From Kiloniella majae (GTDB taxonomy: Bacteria > Pseudomonadota > Alphaproteobacteria > Kiloniellales > Kiloniellaceae), in assembly GCF_002118315.1 (NCBI RefSeq), contig NZ_MTSZ01000007.1, forward strand, positions 124,001 to 188,000: DNA of 64,000 bases. The letters run 5' to 3'. A program made the translations under genes and the position numbers. This document shows, piece after piece, positions 16,333-26,401 of this stretch. How positions within the stretch are numbered: position 1 is the stretch's first letter; each line of letters opens with the position of its first letter. The notes under the pieces are model-generated. The model saw nothing but the letters and a program-made list of their open reading frames with translations. It was not told the DNA's origin and made no database searches.

Positions 16333-16497
16333 TTACAGAATACAGTGTTTTGCGAAATCAGCGGCTTCATTCGCAGACCAATCGCCTTTTGGCTTTTCTT
16401 TCAACGCATCACACCATTCTGTGCTGCCAACTTCAGGTGAGCAGGCGCTCAGGCCTGTAATGAAAAGAGCAGCAAGGACAAGTTTAAAATAGGACAT
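16333..16497 (-). CDS. Small DUF3012-type lipoprotein
   Basis: A 54-aa reading frame with a strong ribosome binding site (GGGGGA) 4 nt before its ATG. The first 18 residues form a lipoprotein signal ending in the lipobox LSAC (Cys19). The mature part, CSPEVGSTEWCDALKEKPKG followed by a segment ending AKHCIL, resembles the DUF3012 family (PF11216), short secreted lipoproteins with two further cysteines. Function is unknown. It is likely to be missed by size-filtered gene finders and lies between the HSL-type hydrolase and the orphan reductase, all on the minus strand. Confidence 0.85.
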   Translation of the reverse strand: MSYFKLVLAALFITGLSACSPEVGSTEWCDALKEKPKGDWSANEAADFAKHCIL

Positions 16498-16636
16498 AAA
16501 TTCCCCCGGAATAGGTAAAAGTGGTTAAAGGATTAAACTGCAAGCATGATAGGTCAGAAAAACGTTTGATGCTACCTCGTGATTTTACTTAAGAGGAAAA
16601 CATCTTCTTTTACAGCATTGTATTGGCGAGGGGCGA

Positions 16637-17593
16637 TTAGAGATCGAGTGTCAGGGTTGATGTCTTTGCCCTGGAACAGCACACCATGATTTGCTTATTT
16701 TCCTGTTTCTCTGCTTCGGTTAGTATCATGTCACGATGATCTGCTTCGCCATCAATAAGACCTGTTTCGCAAGTGCCGCAGATACCTTCGCAACAGGCAT
16801 GATCTATAAATATTCCGTTCTCTTCCAGAACACTCAGAATGCTTTTGTCCTTGGGAATTTTTAACACCCGCCCTGTGCTTTGGATAATGACTTCGAAGCT
16901 GCCATCATCGTCTTTTGGGCCAATGTCTTCACTCACGGAGAAATGTTCAAATCTAACACTGCCCTCAGACCAGGGGTTGGTCGCCGATTTTACGGCATCC
17001 ATCAGGCCGGTTGGGCCGCAGCAATATATTTGCACATTTGGTTCTGGTCGCCCGAACAAAGCCAATGTGTTGAGAGGGCCGTGAACATCATCGTAGGAAA
17101 GTACCACATGTTTCGATAGTTCTGTGGATCTCAACTCTTCGATAAAAGCTGCACGTTGTTCATTGCGGCATGCGTAATATAGCTGAAAAGGTTTGCCGAT
17201 GGATTTCAATCGGCGGGCCATGGACATGATCGGGGTAATGCCAATTCCACCAGCAATAAGCTTATAGCGTTGGGCTGTCTCATCCAGCTTGAAGTTGTTT
17301 CTAGGAGCAGAAATTTCGATTTCATCGCCGATCTTGAATTGATCGTGGATGAGACAAGACCCACCACGCCCTTGTTCTTCTTTTTGAATACCAACGACGT
17401 ATCGATTTCTCTCATCGGCTGAGTTCGATAAGGAGTATTGCCTGATCAAATTGTCGGGCAGGAAAAAATCAATATGTGCGCCGGGAGTAAAGAGAGGAAG
17501 AGGCTCGCCATCAGGGCTGACGAGTTCATAGGTCTTGATATTGAGGGCTTGATCCTTGATTGCATGAATAAGAACCTTGATCCTCTCTGCCAT
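16637..17593 (-). CDS. Rieske-oxygenase-type reductase (VanB/CntB-like, FMN + C-terminal [2Fe-2S])
   Basis: A 318-aa reductase of the phthalate-dioxygenase-reductase type. The flavin-binding motif is RQYSLSNS, the NAD domain contains AGGIGITPIMSMARRL and YCCGPTGLMDAV, and the C-terminal ferredoxin domain has CCEGICGTCETG with a later CC pair. Vanillate demethylase and carnitine monooxygenase reductases look like this. No oxygenase partner is adjacent; GbcA, about 2.6 kb away, already has its own reductase of a different subfamily. It may serve an oxygenase elsewhere in the genome. Confidence 0.85.
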   Translation of the reverse strand: MAERIKVLIHAIKDQALNIKTYELVSPDGEPLPLFTPGAHIDFFLPDNLIRQYSLSNSADERNRYVVGIQKEEQGRGGSCLIHDQFKIGDEIEISAPRNNFKLDETAQRYKLIAGGIGITPIMSMARRLKSIGKPFQLYYACRNEQRAAFIEELRSTELSKHVVLSYDDVHGPLNTLALFGRPEPNVQIYCCGPTGLMDAVKSATNPWSEGSVRFEHFSVSEDIGPKDDDGSFEVIIQSTGRVLKIPKDKSILSVLEENGIFIDHACCEGICGTCETGLIDGEADHRDMILTEAEKQENKQIMVCCSRAKTSTLTLDL

Positions 17594-17793
17594 GGCCTCA
17601 TTTGCTCCTGAAATATTGTCTATTTGCTTTTATAGGTGTGCTTTTATGTAACAAACTACAATATGTGATATTGCTTGACCACAAAGTGTTCTCGATTAAG
17701 TGTTTGTTTCTCTATTCAATTTCCATCTCATTATTCTTGAGTATCAAATCAATAGACACTTTCTTCCCACGTCTCCTGTGTTAATCTGAAAAT

Positions 17794-20781
17794 ATGATTG
17801 CAGGGAAAAATAGCTTGAGAAAGTGGGGGCGCAGGCTCTTGTGGTTTGGGGCGGTGATGCTTTTGATCATTGGTTCCGCAATCTATTATCGTCTCCCTCT
17901 TGCCCAGTATCTCTTGGATCAGGTTGCAGACAATCTGGCATTACCCGGCTTCTCTGCCGAGGTTTCTGAAGTCTCTCATCGTGAAATAGTTATTCAGAAG
18001 GTAGTTGTCGGGATTGAGAGCGAGGTTACCCTTGATCGTCTTGTTTTATCCTACGATCTGATGAATTTGTGGCAAGGTGGTGAGCTGGCCGTTGATCTGG
18101 ACCGTTTGTCACTGTGGCTTGATGTGACTGGACAGGGGCCTGTTCTAGGGTCTTTAGACCGTTTGTTTGTATCTGACGGGCAAACAGAAACACAATCATC
18201 CTTACCTATACTCCCCTTTAGACCCGCGCTTAAAATCAATGATAGTAGCCTTCAAATCAAGACCGACCTGGGGGCAGCAGAGTTGCCTTTTGCTGTCGAG
18301 GTTCGGGGGCATTCGGAAGATGATGTACAGGGATGGGTAAGTTTTGAAGGTGGGCACTTAGCTGACTATGAGCCGGAAGAATTTTATCTCGGCGCAATTT
18401 TTTCGAGTTCTGATCTGCAAATTGACTGGGATATCAAGTGGCAGAAAATTGGCCTTTCTGGCGAAGGTGCGGCATCGTTTTTTCTGGATGATCCCGGTCT
18501 GAATTGGAATATTTTTGGTGATATAACGGGGAACATACCAAAGGCCTTCTTGCCGCTCGATATAGAACGTACCCGAATGAAGGTAAATCTGGATGGTGTC
18601 GGACAGATTGATGTCGGAGAAAGTCAGCCGTCGAAGTGGCGTGAAGCAGTTAATCCCCTAATGCTTCATTTGGGGCAAGCGACAGTGAATTTGACGGCAA
18701 ATCTTGAGGCTGAAGGTCAGTTGGCTTCAGGGACTCGCTTTGATGGGCAGGTACCCTTAAAGCTTGCACAAAAAGGCCCGGAGACGAAAGTCAGTCTTGG
18801 AGATGTCGGGCAGTTTAATGTAACGAATTTGTCTGCCGATGAAGTTATTCCCCCTGTCATAAATCAAATGTTCGGTGCCTCCCTATCGGGACAAATCGAT
18901 CCTGCCGAAACTACGGCCGCTTTTACTTTGAATGATGAGCGCCCTGTTGCAGGTAAGATTGGTGTTAAAATTCGCGGAGAAACACCTGTTGAGATCACGT
19001 CTCTGTCGCAGGTAACGGGAAGCGTCAGTCAAGGGTATGATCAAGTAGAACTGGAAAATGCGGCTCTTGATATTAGAGGAAAAGCACTGGAGCTTGCGGG
19101 GTATAAAATATCTGACGGAGCATTAACCGCCACTGTATCAAAAGGTGCGTCAGAGAGTTGGCGCGGTGACTGGAAAATCGAAGCAGAGGGTGTTGATAAT
19201 ACTCAGTCAAAAGAACAGGCCGATTATCTGCTAAAGGTTACACAAGGCACTGCAGGAGGAAGCTTTTCCCTAGATAAGGATAAGTTGATCTTTTCAAGGG
19301 GTGAGGGGCAAGTAGAGCTTGATAAATTCGAAGTTCCGGACGTTATTCGAACTCAGGCCAAAGGGCTTCTTTCCTTTAAAAATATTGAGAGTGAATTTGA
19401 ACGTCTTCCGGATGCGGCAGATAATGCTGTTGAACTCAGAAGTGTTTCCGGTGACTTCCATGTTAAAGCGATGAAGCTCAATTTGATCAAAGAAAACAAA
19501 GATATCATCGTTTCAGATCTTCTGAGTAATCTTCGGGGACGCGAGGGAGACAAGTGGCATATCGGGACAACAGTATCTGAAATCGAATTGCCGGATCAAA
19601 AGCTAAAGATCAGCTCTGTTCGTAATGATATCTCTACGCCTTTTTTCCAACCTGCGAATGACTTTGATGTTAAGGCACTTATTCTTGATAGCCGATCGGA
19701 AGCAAACATCAAACAAGAAGATCCTGAACTTGGATTGCCCACATTTATTTTTAAGAACGAGACATCAGGCTCCCTGGAAAAGACGGCTTTGTCTGCTGAT
19801 ATCGAGCTCTTCGAAGGAACGCAGTTATTAAATCTTGAAGGGGATATGAATTTAATCTCTCTTAACGGAGATATTGAGGCGATTATCCCTCCGGTTTCGT
19901 TTAACGAAAACGGCATGCAGCCGAAGATACTTACTCCTCACCTATCTGATCTGAAAATTCTCGATGGCTCGGTTTCCGGGCGCGCTGAGATGAAACTGGA
20001 TAAGGGCATTCCTGACGGGCATGGGTATCTGAATGTGGATATATCCGATGCAGAGATTAATGAACTTCCTTTTAAAGGGCTGGTTGGACGTTTTTTCTTT
20101 CAGGGCATAACAGAACCCGTTTTGCCGCCGGGACAGAAGCTTGAGATTGCTTTTTTTGACTCGGGCGTTCCGATTTCGGATATTCAACTGGTTTTTGGTG
20201 TTGTGCCGGAAGCGGATGATTTTATTGTTGATTTGCGTACTGCCGAGTTGATGATCGCCGGGGGAAATCTTGGTTTTGTGCCTCAAAAAATTCCCGTTCT
20301 AGCGGATCAAAAATCGGTACGGTTGAGAGTTGATAAATTGGATCTCAAAGAACTTTTCACGTTGATTGGGCGTGAAGATCTAAGTGGTACAGGGCAGTTA
20401 ACAGGTGAAATTCCGATTAGGTTTGAAGGCGAACAAATTATTATCGAAAAGGGAGCCTTGGCAACAGAAGGGCCGGGTGTTTTACAAATTCGTTCGCAAC
20501 TGATCGCGGATGCTTTGGCGGCGGGCGGTGAGCAGGTTGAGCTCTTGGTAAAAGCTTTGCACAATTTTGAATATACGGAACTTACACTGGATATTGATAA
20601 GCCCATCAATTCTGCAGCTCAGGTAAGTTTGGGGATTAGCGGGGCTAATAAAGATGTTCTCGACGGGCACCCTTTCCGCTTGAACATTAATCTTGAAACT
20701 AAGGTAGAGCCTTTGCTTGAGGTTCTTTTACAGGGACAAAAAATTTCAAGAGGACTGGTCTCCGGGCTGTTGAATAAATAA
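17794..20781 (+). CDS. ydbH: YdbH-family intermembrane lipid-transport protein (AsmA-like)
   Basis: A 995-aa protein with one N-terminal membrane segment (about residues 14-30, LLWFGAVMLLIIGSAIYY) and a long, repetitive beta-rich periplasmic part. This is the build of AsmA/TamB-type bridge proteins that carry phospholipid between inner and outer membranes. The C-terminal region with the following two genes matches the E. coli ydbH-ynbE-ydbL order, which is the main reason for this call. It is longer than E. coli YdbH (about 880 aa). ynbE follows after about 100 nt. Confidence 0.8.
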   Translation: MIAGKNSLRKWGRRLLWFGAVMLLIIGSAIYYRLPLAQYLLDQVADNLALPGFSAEVSEVSHREIVIQKVVVGIESEVTLDRLVLSYDLMNLWQGGELAVDLDRLSLWLDVTGQGPVLGSLDRLFVSDGQTETQSSLPILPFRPALKINDSSLQIKTDLGAAELPFAVEVRGHSEDDVQGWVSFEGGHLADYEPEEFYLGAIFSSSDLQIDWDIKWQKIGLSGEGAASFFLDDPGLNWNIFGDITGNIPKAFLPLDIERTRMKVNLDGVGQIDVGESQPSKWREAVNPLMLHLGQATVNLTANLEAEGQLASGTRFDGQVPLKLAQKGPETKVSLGDVGQFNVTNLSADEVIPPVINQMFGASLSGQIDPAETTAAFTLNDERPVAGKIGVKIRGETPVEITSLSQVTGSVSQGYDQVELENAALDIRGKALELAGYKISDGALTATVSKGASESWRGDWKIEAEGVDNTQSKEQADYLLKVTQGTAGGSFSLDKDKLIFSRGEGQVELDKFEVPDVIRTQAKGLLSFKNIESEFERLPDAADNAVELRSVSGDFHVKAMKLNLIKENKDIIVSDLLSNLRGREGDKWHIGTTVSEIELPDQKLKISSVRNDISTPFFQPANDFDVKALILDSRSEANIKQEDPELGLPTFIFKNETSGSLEKTALSADIELFEGTQLLNLEGDMNLISLNGDIEAIIPPVSFNENGMQPKILTPHLSDLKILDGSVSGRAEMKLDKGIPDGHGYLNVDISDAEINELPFKGLVGRFFFQGITEPVLPPGQKLEIAFFDSGVPISDIQLVFGVVPEADDFIVDLRTAELMIAGGNLGFVPQKIPVLADQKSVRLRVDKLDLKELFTLIGREDLSGTGQLTGEIPIRFEGEQIIIEKGALATEGPGVLQIRSQLIADALAAGGEQVELLVKALHNFEYTELTLDIDKPINSAAQVSLGISGANKDVLDGHPFRLNINLETKVEPLLEVLLQGQKISRGLVSGLLNK

Positions 20782-20882
20782 ACAATGACAATGTTTGAAA
20801 TGGTATCGAAATCGTCTGTAGGGGAAAAATGCCTTTCCCTTGCCTTATTTCGATGACTATTCTTCAGAGGATTTAATGATTA

Positions 20883-21113
20883 ATGGCAGAGGATAACGCC
20901 TTGGGTGGCCTTCTGAATGAAAATATAAACAAGCAGCTTGTTCTTGTTACCGCGGTTGTTATGGGGCTTCAGGCTTGTACACCAACGGTTAAGGTTGAGG
21001 CCCCGAAAGAGCCAATTACAATTAACCTTAATATCAAGTTGGATGCTGAAGTACGTGTTCGTCTGGAAGATCAGGCGAAAAATGACATCAATAACAACCC
21101 AGATCTCTTCTAG
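20883..21113 (+). CDS. ynbE: YnbE-family outer-membrane lipoprotein
   Basis: A 76-aa protein. After the lipobox LQAC (Cys32) the mature part TPTVKVEAPKEPITINLNIK is nearly the YnbE signature, ending in NNPDLF. E. coli YnbE partners YdbH in lipid transport at the outer membrane. The segment before the lipobox is 31 residues, longer than usual, so the ATG at 20883 may not be the true start, although a GAGG about 12 nt upstream is compatible. It lies between ydbH and ydbL. Confidence 0.8.
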   Translation: MAEDNALGGLLNENINKQLVLVTAVVMGLQACTPTVKVEAPKEPITINLNIKLDAEVRVRLEDQAKNDINNNPDLF

Positions 21114-21138
21114 ATTGTTGGTGGAGGAAACTGAAACA

Positions 21139-21474
21139 ATGATTTTTAAAAACATGAAAATGTTGAGAGTTCTGTTCTTGGCTTTTGCGTTTGCATCCGT
21201 CATTCCAACCGCCTGGGCAGCTGATCTTGATAGCTTGCGTAGCTCTGGTGTCGTTGGAGAACGCTACGACGGCCTTGCCGTTGCACGTGATAGCTCCGCA
21301 TCTGATTTTGTATCTTCGACAAATGCGCAACGTACACAAATTTATCAGGAGCGGGCCAATAAAGAGGGCGTAAGTGTTAAACAGGTTGGTATGGTTTACG
21401 CCAAACAGATTATGAGTAAAGCACCAAGCGGCACCTGGTTCCAGGCCGAGGATGGTTCTTGGGTTCAGAAATAA
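21139..21474 (+). CDS. ydbL: YdbL-family periplasmic protein
   Basis: A 111-aa exported protein with a signal peptide ending about AWA (residue 23). The mature part has the YdbL layout: LDSLRSSGVVGERYDGLAV, a helical middle with KQVGMVYAKQIMSKAP and a WFQAEDGSWVQK end. A longer upstream frame exists but overlaps ynbE, whereas the ATG at 21139 has GGAGG 12 nt upstream and is directly followed by the signal sequence. YdbL is thought to modulate the YdbH-YnbE pair. A terminator follows at 21521, closing the operon. Confidence 0.82.
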   Translation: MIFKNMKMLRVLFLAFAFASVIPTAWAADLDSLRSSGVVGERYDGLAVARDSSASDFVSSTNAQRTQIYQERANKEGVSVKQVGMVYAKQIMSKAPSGTWFQAEDGSWVQK

Positions 21475-21520
21475 AACTAATCTTATTAGAAAGCTAATCT
21501 AAGGTTTAAAGTTAAGTTTA

Positions 21521-21548
21521 AAAGCCCCGTTAAATGACGGGGCTTTTT
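21521..21548 (+). terminator. Rho-independent terminator after ydbL
   Basis: AAAGCCCCGT (21521-21530) pairs with ACGGGGCTTT (21537-21546) around a 6-nt loop and runs into a T tract. Confidence 0.9.
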
Positions 21549-21653
21549 CTTTGCGCGCTAATTGTCAAATTCCTTTGGTTAATCTGACATGAAAGTGAAA
21601 CCTGACCTTGTTAATGCAATCAATCTGATTGTGTATGAGGTTAGGAATTTACG

Positions 21654-23837
21654 ATGGATGATCTGGCTGTTGACCTTCCGGATGAAGGGACTGACGATTA
21701 TGAAAAGAAAACGGATCATCCTGATTGTGATTGGCTGGCTATCAAATCGCCCAAGCGCTTCATTAATCGGGAACTGTCCTGGTTAGCGTTTAATTTCAGG
21801 GTGTTGGAAGAGGCCAGTAATCCACAGCACCCCTTGTTAGAGCGTCTGCGCTTTGCATCGATCTCTGCGAGTAATCTCGATGAATTTTATATGGTTCGTG
21901 TGGCGGGCTTGATGGGGCAGGTTGCCGCAGGTGTGACGAAGCTCAGTCAGGATGGTTTAACACCAGCAGAACAGCTACAGGAAATTTCAATACAAGCTGG
22001 TCGCCTGATGCAACAGCAGCAGGTTGCTCTACAGGATGTGTTTGCCAAACTTCGGGCCAAAAACGTTTTCCTTTTAAGCCCGGATGAACTTAATCCAGAC
22101 GAAAAAGAATGGCTAACGTCATGGTTTCAGACACAGGTTTTTCCGGCGCTGACACCGCTGGCGGTTGATCCTGCTCACCCATTCCCTTTTATTCCGAATA
22201 AAGGATTGGTTCTGGCGCTGGAACTTTCTCGAAATCAGGATAATCGTCAAATTAATGGCCTTGTTCCTATTCCTCATAATATCAAACGTTTTGTGAAATT
22301 ACCGGGCAATCAAGACCGCTTTATCGCCTTGGAGAATGTTATTCGTATGTTTATGGATACATTGTTCCCGGGGTTTGAGCTCTTGGGTGATGGCCTTTTC
22401 CGTATTCTGCGAGATTCGGATGTAGAGGTCGATGAAGAAGCGGAAGACCTGGTTCGAACGTTTGAAACCATGTTACGTCGTCGGCGTCGTGGCTCCGTTA
22501 TCAGGCTTCAGATTGATGCTTCTATGCCGGAAAGTCTGCGTGCATTTGTTACAAAACACCATCTGGTCAATGAGAACGATGTTTTTGTCTTGGCTGGCAT
22601 GTTGGGTATTTCAGATGTGTCCCAGATGATTGTGTCTTCGCGGCACGAACTTCTGTTTGAAAGCTATACGCCCCGTTTCCCCGAACGGATCAAGGACTTT
22701 GGCGGGGATTGTTTTGCTGCTATTCGGGCGAAGGACTTTATTGTTCATCATCCCTATGAAAGCTTTGATGTTGTTGTTCAGTTTGTGAAGCAGGCGGCTC
22801 GCGACCCGAAAGTTGTTGCCATTAAACAGACTCTTTATCGCACATCAAACCAGTCACCTATTGTACGGGCCTTGATTGATGCTGCTGAAGCGGGAAAGTC
22901 GGTGACGGCGCTGGTTGAGTTGAAAGCGAGGTTTGACGAGGCGGCGAATATTCGTTGGGCACGTGATCTGGAGCGCGCGGGTGTTCAGGTTGTTTATGGT
23001 TTTGTTGATCTGAAAACTCATTCCAAGTTGTCGATGGTGGTACGACGCGATGGTGATGGAATGAAAACCTATGTTCATTTCGGAACAGGTAATTACCACC
23101 CGATTAATGCAAAGATCTATACCGATCTTAGCTTCTTTACCTGTAATGAAGAGTTGGCGCGGGATGCGGCCTGTCTGTTTAACTTTACGACAGGGTCAGC
23201 GGCGCCAAAGGGGATGGAGAAGCTGGAATATGCACCAAATACCTTGCGCCAGCGGATCAAAAAAGAGATTGAATCTGAGATCAAACATGCGAATGCAGGG
23301 AAGCCAGCCGCGATTTGGATTAAGGTCAATAGTCTGGTTGATGCTGATATTATTGATGCGCTATATGAGGCCAGTAATGCCGGAGTGCAGATTGAAATTG
23401 TGGCGCGGGGGATTTGTTGTCTGAAAGCGGGCATAGCTGGCTTGTCGGAAAACATACAAGTGCGGAGTGTTGTCGGGCGCTTTTTGGAACATAGCCGTAT
23501 TTTCTGTTTCGGTAATGGCCATGAGCTGCCGTCCCCAGATGCAAAGGTGTACATTTCATCAGCGGATTTAATGCCACGGAATCTTGACCGTCGGGTTGAA
23601 GTAATGGTGCCGATTGAAAATGATACGGTAAAGCGACAGGTGTTGGATCAGGTGATGTTTGCTAATCTACAGGACGAAGCACAGAGTTGGATTATGCAAG
23701 AAGATACGACCTTTAAACGCATAGAACCTGTTGGCGTAGGCTTTAGTGCACACAATTTCTTTATGACGAATCCCAGCTTATCCGGGCGGGGGAAGGCCCT
23801 CAAAAAGAGTATAGGTAAAAAGCGTCGTAAGAAATAA
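21654..23837 (+). CDS. ppk1: Polyphosphate kinase 1
   Basis: A 727-aa enzyme that builds polyphosphate from ATP through a phosphohistidine. It shows the N-terminal signature [19 protein letters not shown], the first phospholipase-D-like half with [18 protein letters not shown], the autophosphorylated-His region [20 protein letters not shown], and the second half ending [13 protein letters not shown]. The family length is about 690-730 aa. The basic C-terminal tail ([11 protein letters not shown]) is an unremarkable extension. It follows the ydbHL terminator and ends at a bidirectional terminator facing glpK. No ppx gene is adjacent. Confidence 0.95.
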   Translation: MDDLAVDLPDEGTDDYEKKTDHPDCDWLAIKSPKRFINRELSWLAFNFRVLEEASNPQHPLLERLRFASISASNLDEFYMVRVAGLMGQVAAGVTKLSQDGLTPAEQLQEISIQAGRLMQQQQVALQDVFAKLRAKNVFLLSPDELNPDEKEWLTSWFQTQVFPALTPLAVDPAHPFPFIPNKGLVLALELSRNQDNRQINGLVPIPHNIKRFVKLPGNQDRFIALENVIRMFMDTLFPGFELLGDGLFRILRDSDVEVDEEAEDLVRTFETMLRRRRRGSVIRLQIDASMPESLRAFVTKHHLVNENDVFVLAGMLGISDVSQMIVSSRHELLFESYTPRFPERIKDFGGDCFAAIRAKDFIVHHPYESFDVVVQFVKQAARDPKVVAIKQTLYRTSNQSPIVRALIDAAEAGKSVTALVELKARFDEAANIRWARDLERAGVQVVYGFVDLKTHSKLSMVVRRDGDGMKTYVHFGTGNYHPINAKIYTDLSFFTCNEELARDAACLFNFTTGSAAPKGMEKLEYAPNTLRQRIKKEIESEIKHANAGKPAAIWIKVNSLVDADIIDALYEASNAGVQIEIVARGICCLKAGIAGLSENIQVRSVVGRFLEHSRIFCFGNGHELPSPDAKVYISSADLMPRNLDRRVEVMVPIENDTVKRQVLDQVMFANLQDEAQSWIMQEDTTFKRIEPVGVGFSAHNFFMTNPSLSGRGKALKKSIGKKRRKK

Positions 23838-23896
23838 TGCCTTTGGGGCGGTTAGTTTTTTTATGAATGCTAGACCTGCATTAAATAAGTCGCAGC

Positions 23897-23927
23897 AAAA
23901 GCCGGAACGTAAATCGTTCCGGCTTTT
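23897..23927. terminator. Bidirectional terminator between ppk1 and glpK
   Basis: AAAAGCCGGAACG (23897-23909) pairs perfectly with CGTTCCGGCTTTT (23915-23927) around TAAAT. It serves convergent ppk1 (plus) and glpK (minus). Confidence 0.9.
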
Positions 23928-23993
23928 GTGGTTTCGTAAATAGTTGCCGTATGCTGAGATGAGCTGTGGTTCGTATCCAAACAGCACGTTTAA

Positions 23994-25481
23994 TTATTGA
24001 TATCTGGTTTTCTTGATCGCGAGATCCCAACCTTCAAGGTTCTGTTTTCTGGTTGCGTCATTCATTTCTGGCGTGAAGCTGCGATCCAGCTTCCAGTTTT
24101 CTTTAATGTCGTCGAGTGATTTATAAATCCCGTGCTGAAGGCCCGCGAGATAGGCTGCTCCCAGTGCGGTAGTCTCTGCGACAGCAGGTCTGTCTACTTC
24201 CAGATTTAGCGTATCGGAAAGGAATTGCATGACCCAGTTATTGGCCACCATTCCGCCGTCAACCTTCAAAGCTTTTGGCTCAATACCATCATCTGCCATC
24301 GCTTCAAAAAGATCTCTGGTCTGGTAACAAACCGCTTCCAGTGTTGCGCGGACGATTTCTTCTGGTCCGCTGTCTCTCGTCAGTCCATAGATCGAGCCGC
24401 GTGCATGGGGATCCCAGTAAGGTGCCCCCAAGCCAGTGAAGGCGGGGACAAGGTAAACGCCTTTATTATCCGGAAGGCTTTTGGCTATCGCTTCGGTCTC
24501 TGTTGCTGATTTGATTATCTTAAGGCCGTCGCGAAGCCATTGAACTGCTGCGCCGGACATAAAAATTGCACCTTCCAGCGCGTAGGATGTCTTGCCATTA
24601 ATCCGATAGCCAATAGTGGTGAGCAGTCGATTTTTTGATGCCAGAGGTTTTTCACCTGTATTCAATAGGACAAAACAGCCTGTGCCATAGGTACTTTTGA
24701 TGTCGCCTGCGTCATAGCAAGTCTGCCCAAAGCTTGCTGCCTGTTGGTCACCTGCAATACCCTGAACCGGAATGGGAGACCCAAATATATCTGCACTTGT
24801 GGTGCCAAAGTCAGCGGCAGAGTCTTTTACTTCAGGTAAAAGAGAGGCTGGAATATTAAACAGCTCCAGAAGGTCATTATCCCATTTGAGATCGTGAATG
24901 TTATAGAGCATCGTTCTGGACGCATTGGTAACATCTGTGGCGTGTACTTTACCGTCGGTTAAGCGCCAAAGCAGGAAGCTGTCAATGGTACCAAAGGCGA
25001 GTTCACCACGGTTTGCTTTTTCACGTGCACCTTTGACATTATCCAAAATCCAGGCAACTTTTGTTGCTGAAAAATAAGGATCAAGTAACAGGCCCGTTTT
25101 GGCGGTTACTTTGTCTTCATGATTTTGCTCTTTCAGTTTTGAACATAGTTCCGCTGTACGTCGATCCTGCCAGACAATTGCATTGTAGATCGGTAGTCCG
25201 GTTGACCTGTCCCAGATAACGGTTGTTTCCCGCTGATTGGTAATGCCGATGGTGACGACGTTTGCGCCTTTGGCTTGTGCTGCTTTCAGGGCCTTACGAG
25301 AAACTTCAAGTGTCGAAGACCAGATGGCTTCAGGATCATGCTCGACCCATCCGTCGTTAGGGAATAGTTGAGGAAACTCCTGTTGCGATGTTGCAAGGTT
25401 GTTGCCTTTGACATCAAAGATAATTGCCCGGCTGCTTGTTGTGCCCTGATCAATTGAAAGAATGTGTTGGTTTTCGCTCAT
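23994..25481 (-). CDS. glpK: Glycerol kinase
   Basis: The 495-aa enzyme phosphorylates glycerol to sn-glycerol 3-phosphate with ATP. It has the FGGY-family N-terminus [14 protein letters not shown], the glycerol-binding [10 protein letters not shown], and the signature [13 protein letters not shown] with [11 protein letters not shown]. Length and landmarks are those of bacterial GlpK. It is divergent from glpR across about 155 nt containing overlapping GlpR-like inverted repeats, so repression by GlpR and induction by glycerol 3-phosphate are likely. No glpF or glpD is in the window. Confidence 0.96.
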   Translation of the reverse strand: MSENQHILSIDQGTTSSRAIIFDVKGNNLATSQQEFPQLFPNDGWVEHDPEAIWSSTLEVSRKALKAAQAKGANVVTIGITNQRETTVIWDRSTGLPIYNAIVWQDRRTAELCSKLKEQNHEDKVTAKTGLLLDPYFSATKVAWILDNVKGAREKANRGELAFGTIDSFLLWRLTDGKVHATDVTNASRTMLYNIHDLKWDNDLLELFNIPASLLPEVKDSAADFGTTSADIFGSPIPVQGIAGDQQAASFGQTCYDAGDIKSTYGTGCFVLLNTGEKPLASKNRLLTTIGYRINGKTSYALEGAIFMSGAAVQWLRDGLKIIKSATETEAIAKSLPDNKGVYLVPAFTGLGAPYWDPHARGSIYGLTRDSGPEEIVRATLEAVCYQTRDLFEAMADDGIEPKALKVDGGMVANNWVMQFLSDTLNLEVDRPAVAETTALGAAYLAGLQHGIYKSLDDIKENWKLDRSFTPEMNDATRKQNLEGWDLAIKKTRYQ

Positions 25482-25517
25482 TCCGGCTTCCCTTTTGACT
25501 CCCCTTGGATTTTGATC

Positions 25518-25557
25518 TTTACTTTCGTATGTTCGTTTATGAAAGTAAAGTGAACAT
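25518..25557. promoter_or_regulatory. Overlapping inverted repeats between glpK and glpR (probable GlpR operator)
   Basis: TTTACTTTC (25518-25526) is mirrored by GAAAGTAAA (25541-25549), a perfect 9-bp inverted repeat. ATGTTC (25529-25534) is mirrored by GAACAT (25552-25557). The ATGTTC/GAACAT half-sites resemble the GlpR (DeoR-family) operator known from E. coli. Confidence 0.55.
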
Positions 25558-25636
25558 CGGTTCCTTTTTTGTTGGAAATTGAGTAAAAGGGGCCAAGTGC
25601 TGATAAAAAGCGCGAATTTGTTAGTGAGGAATGCAG

Positions 25637-26401
25637 ATGAATCTGGAAAAACTTAGTCGTCGTCAAAGGCAGATTCTTGAGTTGGCGAAGGATAATGGCT
25701 TCGTATCTATTGATTCAATGGCACAGGACTTCTCTGTTACCACACAAACAATTCGTCGGGATATAAATGAACTCTGCGATGCCAAGTTGCTCAACCGCTT
25801 TCATGGTGGGGCAAGTTTCAGTTCCTCTGTTCTCAATCTCGACTATACACAACGCCAAGGTATTAACGCGCAGGAAAAAGAAGGTATTGCTCAGTTTGTG
25901 GCGCGTGAAATTCCGAATAATGCGTCGTTGTTTATCAACATGGGAACAACGAATGAAAGCGTTGCCCAGGCTTTGATGGGGCATACAGGTTTGCGTGTCA
26001 TTACAAATAGCCTGAGTGTCGCGCATATTATGAGCCCCAACCCCAGCTTTGAAATCATTGTTGCAGGCGGTGTTGTCCGGAATGTTGATCGAAGCATTAT
26101 TGGTGAGGCGACGATTGATTTCTTTCGTCAGTTCCGTGCCGACTATGGTGTGATCGCCGTTGGAGGTATTGATGAAGACGGTAGTCTTTTGGATTATGAC
26201 TATGGCGGTGTCCGGGTTTCTCAAACGATTATAGAAAACGCGCGGCACACACTACTGGTTGCTGATAGTAGTAAATACGGACGAAACGCTTTGGTTCGTT
26301 TGGGGCATCTGTCTCAGATCAATACATTGGTTACGGATAGTATGCCGACTGAACCCTTGTCTTCCATTATCAAGTCACTGGATCTCGAAGTTCTCTGCTA
26401 A
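25637..26401 (+). CDS. glpR: DeoR-family regulator, glycerol-3-phosphate repressor type
   Basis: About 254 aa. An N-terminal DeoR helix-turn-helix ([20 protein letters not shown], then [25 protein letters not shown]) precedes a sugar-phosphate sensor domain with [26 protein letters not shown] and VADSSKYGR. An ATG at 25631 directly abuts the GAGGA ribosome binding site, so the ATG at 25637, 6 nt from it, is the better start. Divergence from glpK supports GlpR; the protein would release its operators when glycerol 3-phosphate binds. GlpR-type half-sites also lie behind this gene and before gap. Confidence 0.88.
   Translation: MNLEKLSRRQRQILELAKDNGFVSIDSMAQDFSVTTQTIRRDINELCDAKLLNRFHGGASFSSSVLNLDYTQRQGINAQEKEGIAQFVAREIPNNASLFINMGTTNESVAQALMGHTGLRVITNSLSVAHIMSPNPSFEIIVAGGVVRNVDRSIIGEATIDFFRQFRADYGVIAVGGIDEDGSLLDYDYGGVRVSQTIIENARHTLLVADSSKYGRNALVRLGHLSQINTLVTDSMPTEPLSSIIKSLDLEVLC

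Noticed and set aside
20938-21138. Upstream extension of the ydbL frame
   Set aside because: It overlaps the ynbE coding frame, and the signal peptide begins at the ATG at 21139, which has its own GGAGG.
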